Source: Bacillota bacterium (GTDB lineage Bacteria; Bacillota_A; Clostridia; Peptostreptococcales; Anaerovoracaceae). From it: 7,637 bases of DNA. The notes beneath the pieces are model-generated. The model had not been told where the DNA came from. It made no database searches and saw nothing but the letters and a program-made list of their open reading frames with translations. Where the stretch lies: positions 1 to 7,637 of the forward strand of contig JAFRWQ010000195.1 in the NCBI GenBank assembly GCA_017437925.1, in the 5' to 3' direction. Positions 5,892-7,637 of this stretch are shown in pieces. A program made the translations under genes and the position numbers. Numbering within the stretch: the stretch's first letter is position 1; each line of letters begins with the position of its first letter.

Positions 5892-7176
5892 TTACTGATC
5901 TTCCAGCATAATGGTAAGGATCTCCACGTCGGTGGACTTCATTCCAGTCTTGGCCATCCTTCCGACCGACGCTATGGTATCTTCAACGTTTTCCTTTACA
6001 AGGCCTTCGCCGGGAGCGAATACTCTGCCCTTTAAGGCCATGTTGTAGCCCGTGAGCGCGGTCTCAAGGGCCGCCGCAATCTTGGCAGCGCAGGATGCCT
6101 TGGCTCCGTCGCAGACCATGCCCCCAATGGTACAGATCGCGTTGGTCACGGTGTCTGATATCACTTTGTAATCTCCGCCGAGCATCCAGGCGATGGCTCC
6201 GGCGGAACCGGCCGCAGCGCTGGCAGCTCCGCAGTAGGCGGAGAGGTTTCCAATGTGGCGCTTCTGGTCGCAGGCCAAAAGATTACCCATGGCAAGAGCC
6301 CTCAGCATCCTCTCCTCTGAAATGCCGTAATGCCCGGCATATATCATAATGGGAAGAGAAACCGTTATGCCCTGGTTGCCGCTGCCCGAATTGATCACAA
6401 CGGGAAGAGGACAGCCGCTCATGCGGGCGTCGCTGCCTGCTGCTGCGTATGCCCTGGCCCTGAGCTGGACAGATGAACCGTCTCCGTATTCGAGCAGAGT
6501 CCGGCCCACATTGGCTCCATAGGCTTTTGTGAGACCTTCATTTGCTATGGCGAAGTTGCAATCGATCTGGGACTTTACGGTCTCGGCAAAATCGGACAGA
6601 GGAGCGTTTTCTGCGTAATCGATTATATCTTTAACGTTGAGGGTCGATTTGTTTATGACGAAGGCGCCGGAAGCTTCCGCTGTCTTGCTGTCGTTTTCAT
6701 ATACAGTCACGCCGTTTTTTACGATCTTTACTATGTTTGTGTGTCTTTCCTTGAGCAGGACCTCGGCGCTTTCCCCGCCTTTTCTCACGGTGACGTCGAT
6801 GTAAAGGTTTTCAACACCTTCAGCCAGCTCAGCTTTGCAAAAATCGGCTGTAAGAAGCTTTTTTGCGGTCTCTGTGTCTTCGGGCTTTACTGTCTGAAGT
6901 ACGGAGAGCTCGCTTTCGGCGTCTCCTCCGACTATACCCAGCACCGCGGCGGCGCTTATGCCCTTCATCCCGTTGGAATTTGGGGACCGTTACTCCTTTT
7001 ACGTTCTTAACGATATTGCCGCTGCAGCGCACAACGCAGGAATCGGGCATCGTCCCCAGGACGCTGCGGGCCTTTGCGGCCGCATACGCGACGGCAATCG
7101 GTTCGGTACAGCCCAGCGCTTTGATTAGCTCGCTTTTTAGTATGGCAGTATACTGCTCTCTGATCGTTTCGTTCAT
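5892..7176 (-). pseudogene. cyuA: L-cysteine desulfidase (CyuA/UPF0597 family), one-base frameshift
   Basis: Two overlapping frames together make one full-length family member. The first (ATG 7174-7176, GGAGG five bases upstream) gives residues 1-65, including LGCTEPIAVAYAAA (C23) and GVTVP. The second picks up at NSNGMKGISAAAVLG and runs to the stop at 5892. Removing one base from CCCCAAA (plus-strand 6979-6985) joins them as VPNSNGMKG, giving 427 residues; E. coli CyuA (YhaM) is of similar length. In the joined numbering the likely Fe-S ligands are C23, C355 (MVCDGAK) and C362 (ASCAAK); C206 (IDCN) and SGSGNQG (263-269) are also conserved-looking blocks. The family uses a 4Fe-4S cluster to split L-cysteine into pyruvate, ammonia and sulfide. 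Annotation pipelines may call it an iron-sulfur serine dehydratase alpha subunit. As read, translation stops at 6829 after 115 residues. Everything else is well preserved, so a sequencing error or a very recent mutation is likely. Confidence 0.88.
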
Positions 7177-7212
7177 CTGACCCTCCGGGTGATCTTTATA
7201 TATGATTTTGAA

Positions 7213-7241
7213 ATTATATCATCCGGGTGATTGTCAGACAA
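7213..7241 (-). promoter_or_regulatory. Promoter of the cysteine desulfidase gene
   Basis: On the minus strand TTGTCT (7236-7241) and a perfect TATAAT (7213-7218) are separated by 17 bases. Transcription would start near 7206, giving a leader of about 30 bases that includes the GGAGG site. An intact promoter is a further sign that the downstream frameshift is recent or artefactual. No obvious operator overlaps it. Confidence 0.7.
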
Positions 7242-7310
7242 GAATTAAATCTTTTAAGCACAATTACGTTTCCGCTGACCTGTCTGCAGCAAGACCCTAA
7301 GTTGTGATCT

Positions 7311-7637
7311 CTACTGCCTCAGTTCTTCTTCCCAACGGCTCAAAAACCTCAAAAGTCCCCTTTTGTCCTCAAAACATCTCGTACCTAATGATGAAAACCG
7401 CTCGTTTATCTTACCCGCGCCGGGTATGAGCAGCTCCTTTTCGGCATAGTAAAGAATGCCTTTAATTTGATCTTCGCATCCGCTTCCCTTTCCCGGAGTA
7501 AACATCACAGCATCCCGGGCCGTAGATATGAAAACTTTTCCCGGTTCAGGGGAAACGAAGCAGTCTTCTATAAACCAATCGTTCAGCGCCATATGCGCCT
7601 CGACTATAAGCCTCAGAATATGCATGAGGCCTATGGG
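7311..7637 (-). CDS. Hypothetical protein, probably cut by the window edge
   Basis: I do not recognise this protein. The minus-strand frame stays open from the right edge to TAG 7311-7313 and shows 108 residues ending FLSRWEEELRQ. Two internal ATGs are possible starts. The one at 7625 has no Shine-Dalgarno site within the visible bases. The one at 7592 has GAGG five bases upstream and would give 93 residues. The frame continues upstream of both without a stop, so it may be the C-terminal part of a longer protein. Composition is that of a soluble, mixed-charge protein with no membrane segment. The three cysteines are scattered and do not form a metal motif. No clear terminator follows it in the 134 bases before the desulfidase start. 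Confidence 0.5.
   Translation of the reverse strand, partial: PIGLMHILRLIVEAHMALNDWFIEDCFVSPEPGKVFISTARDAVMFTPGKGSGCEDQIKGILYYAEKELLIPGAGKINERFSSLGTRCFEDKRGLLRFLSRWEEELRQ

Noticed and set aside
5817..6035. Short plus-strand frame across the end of the desulfidase gene
   Set aside because: It has no ribosome site and no family features, and most of it is antisense to conserved desulfidase codons.
6892..6968. Separate start at ATG 6968 for the second part of the desulfidase
   Set aside because: No Shine-Dalgarno sequence precedes it, and the family's conserved N-terminal GCTEP block lies in the other frame, so this is a broken gene and not two genes.

Overview
The window reads as ordinary chromosome from an anaerobic Gram-positive bacterium of the class Clostridia. 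The main pointer is a single gene joining IspH (the last enzyme of the MEP isoprenoid pathway) to a four-repeat ribosomal protein S1, an arrangement known from Clostridia. Purine-rich Shine-Dalgarno sites, sigma-A-type promoters with 17-base spacers, a small Firmicutes-type zinc-ribbon protein, an exported GH18 hydrolase of the YaaH/YdhD type and an oxygen-sensitive L-cysteine desulfidase all agree. Coding DNA looks moderately GC-rich by eye, while promoter regions are clearly AT-rich. I cannot name genus or species.

Layout. The left edge holds what may be the last 17 codons of a rightward gene, followed by a hairpin and T-run that runs into the 3' end of rmuC (80-1342, minus). rmuC is divergent from a secreted GH18 gene (1419-3170, plus), and a well-formed plus-strand promoter lies in the 76-base gap. 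The GH18 gene converges on ispH-rpsA (3262-5274, minus), and a hairpin usable on both strands sits between them. A 292-base divergent region (5275-5566), AT-rich in the middle, carries promoters for ispH-rpsA and for a 59-residue zinc-ribbon gene (5567-5746, plus), which ends in a strong terminator. To the right is an L-cysteine desulfidase gene (5892-7176, minus) with its own promoter but broken by one extra base near 6979-6985. At the right edge is an unrecognised minus-strand frame that runs out of the window.

How the genes relate. Most appear to be separate transcription units with their own promoters or terminators, so there is no evident shared pathway. They cover genome maintenance (RmuC), envelope or spore-wall hydrolysis (GH18), isoprenoid synthesis plus translation (IspH-S1), a small metal-binding protein, and cysteine breakdown (CyuA family).

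I found no CRISPR array, mobile element, tRNA, rRNA or defence system, and nothing I would call a new system. The points most worth checking are an internal AGGAGG plus ATG placed at the IspH/S1 junction, which could give free S1 from the same mRNA; the one-base frameshift in the desulfidase; and a leader with several inverted repeats ahead of ispH-rpsA.
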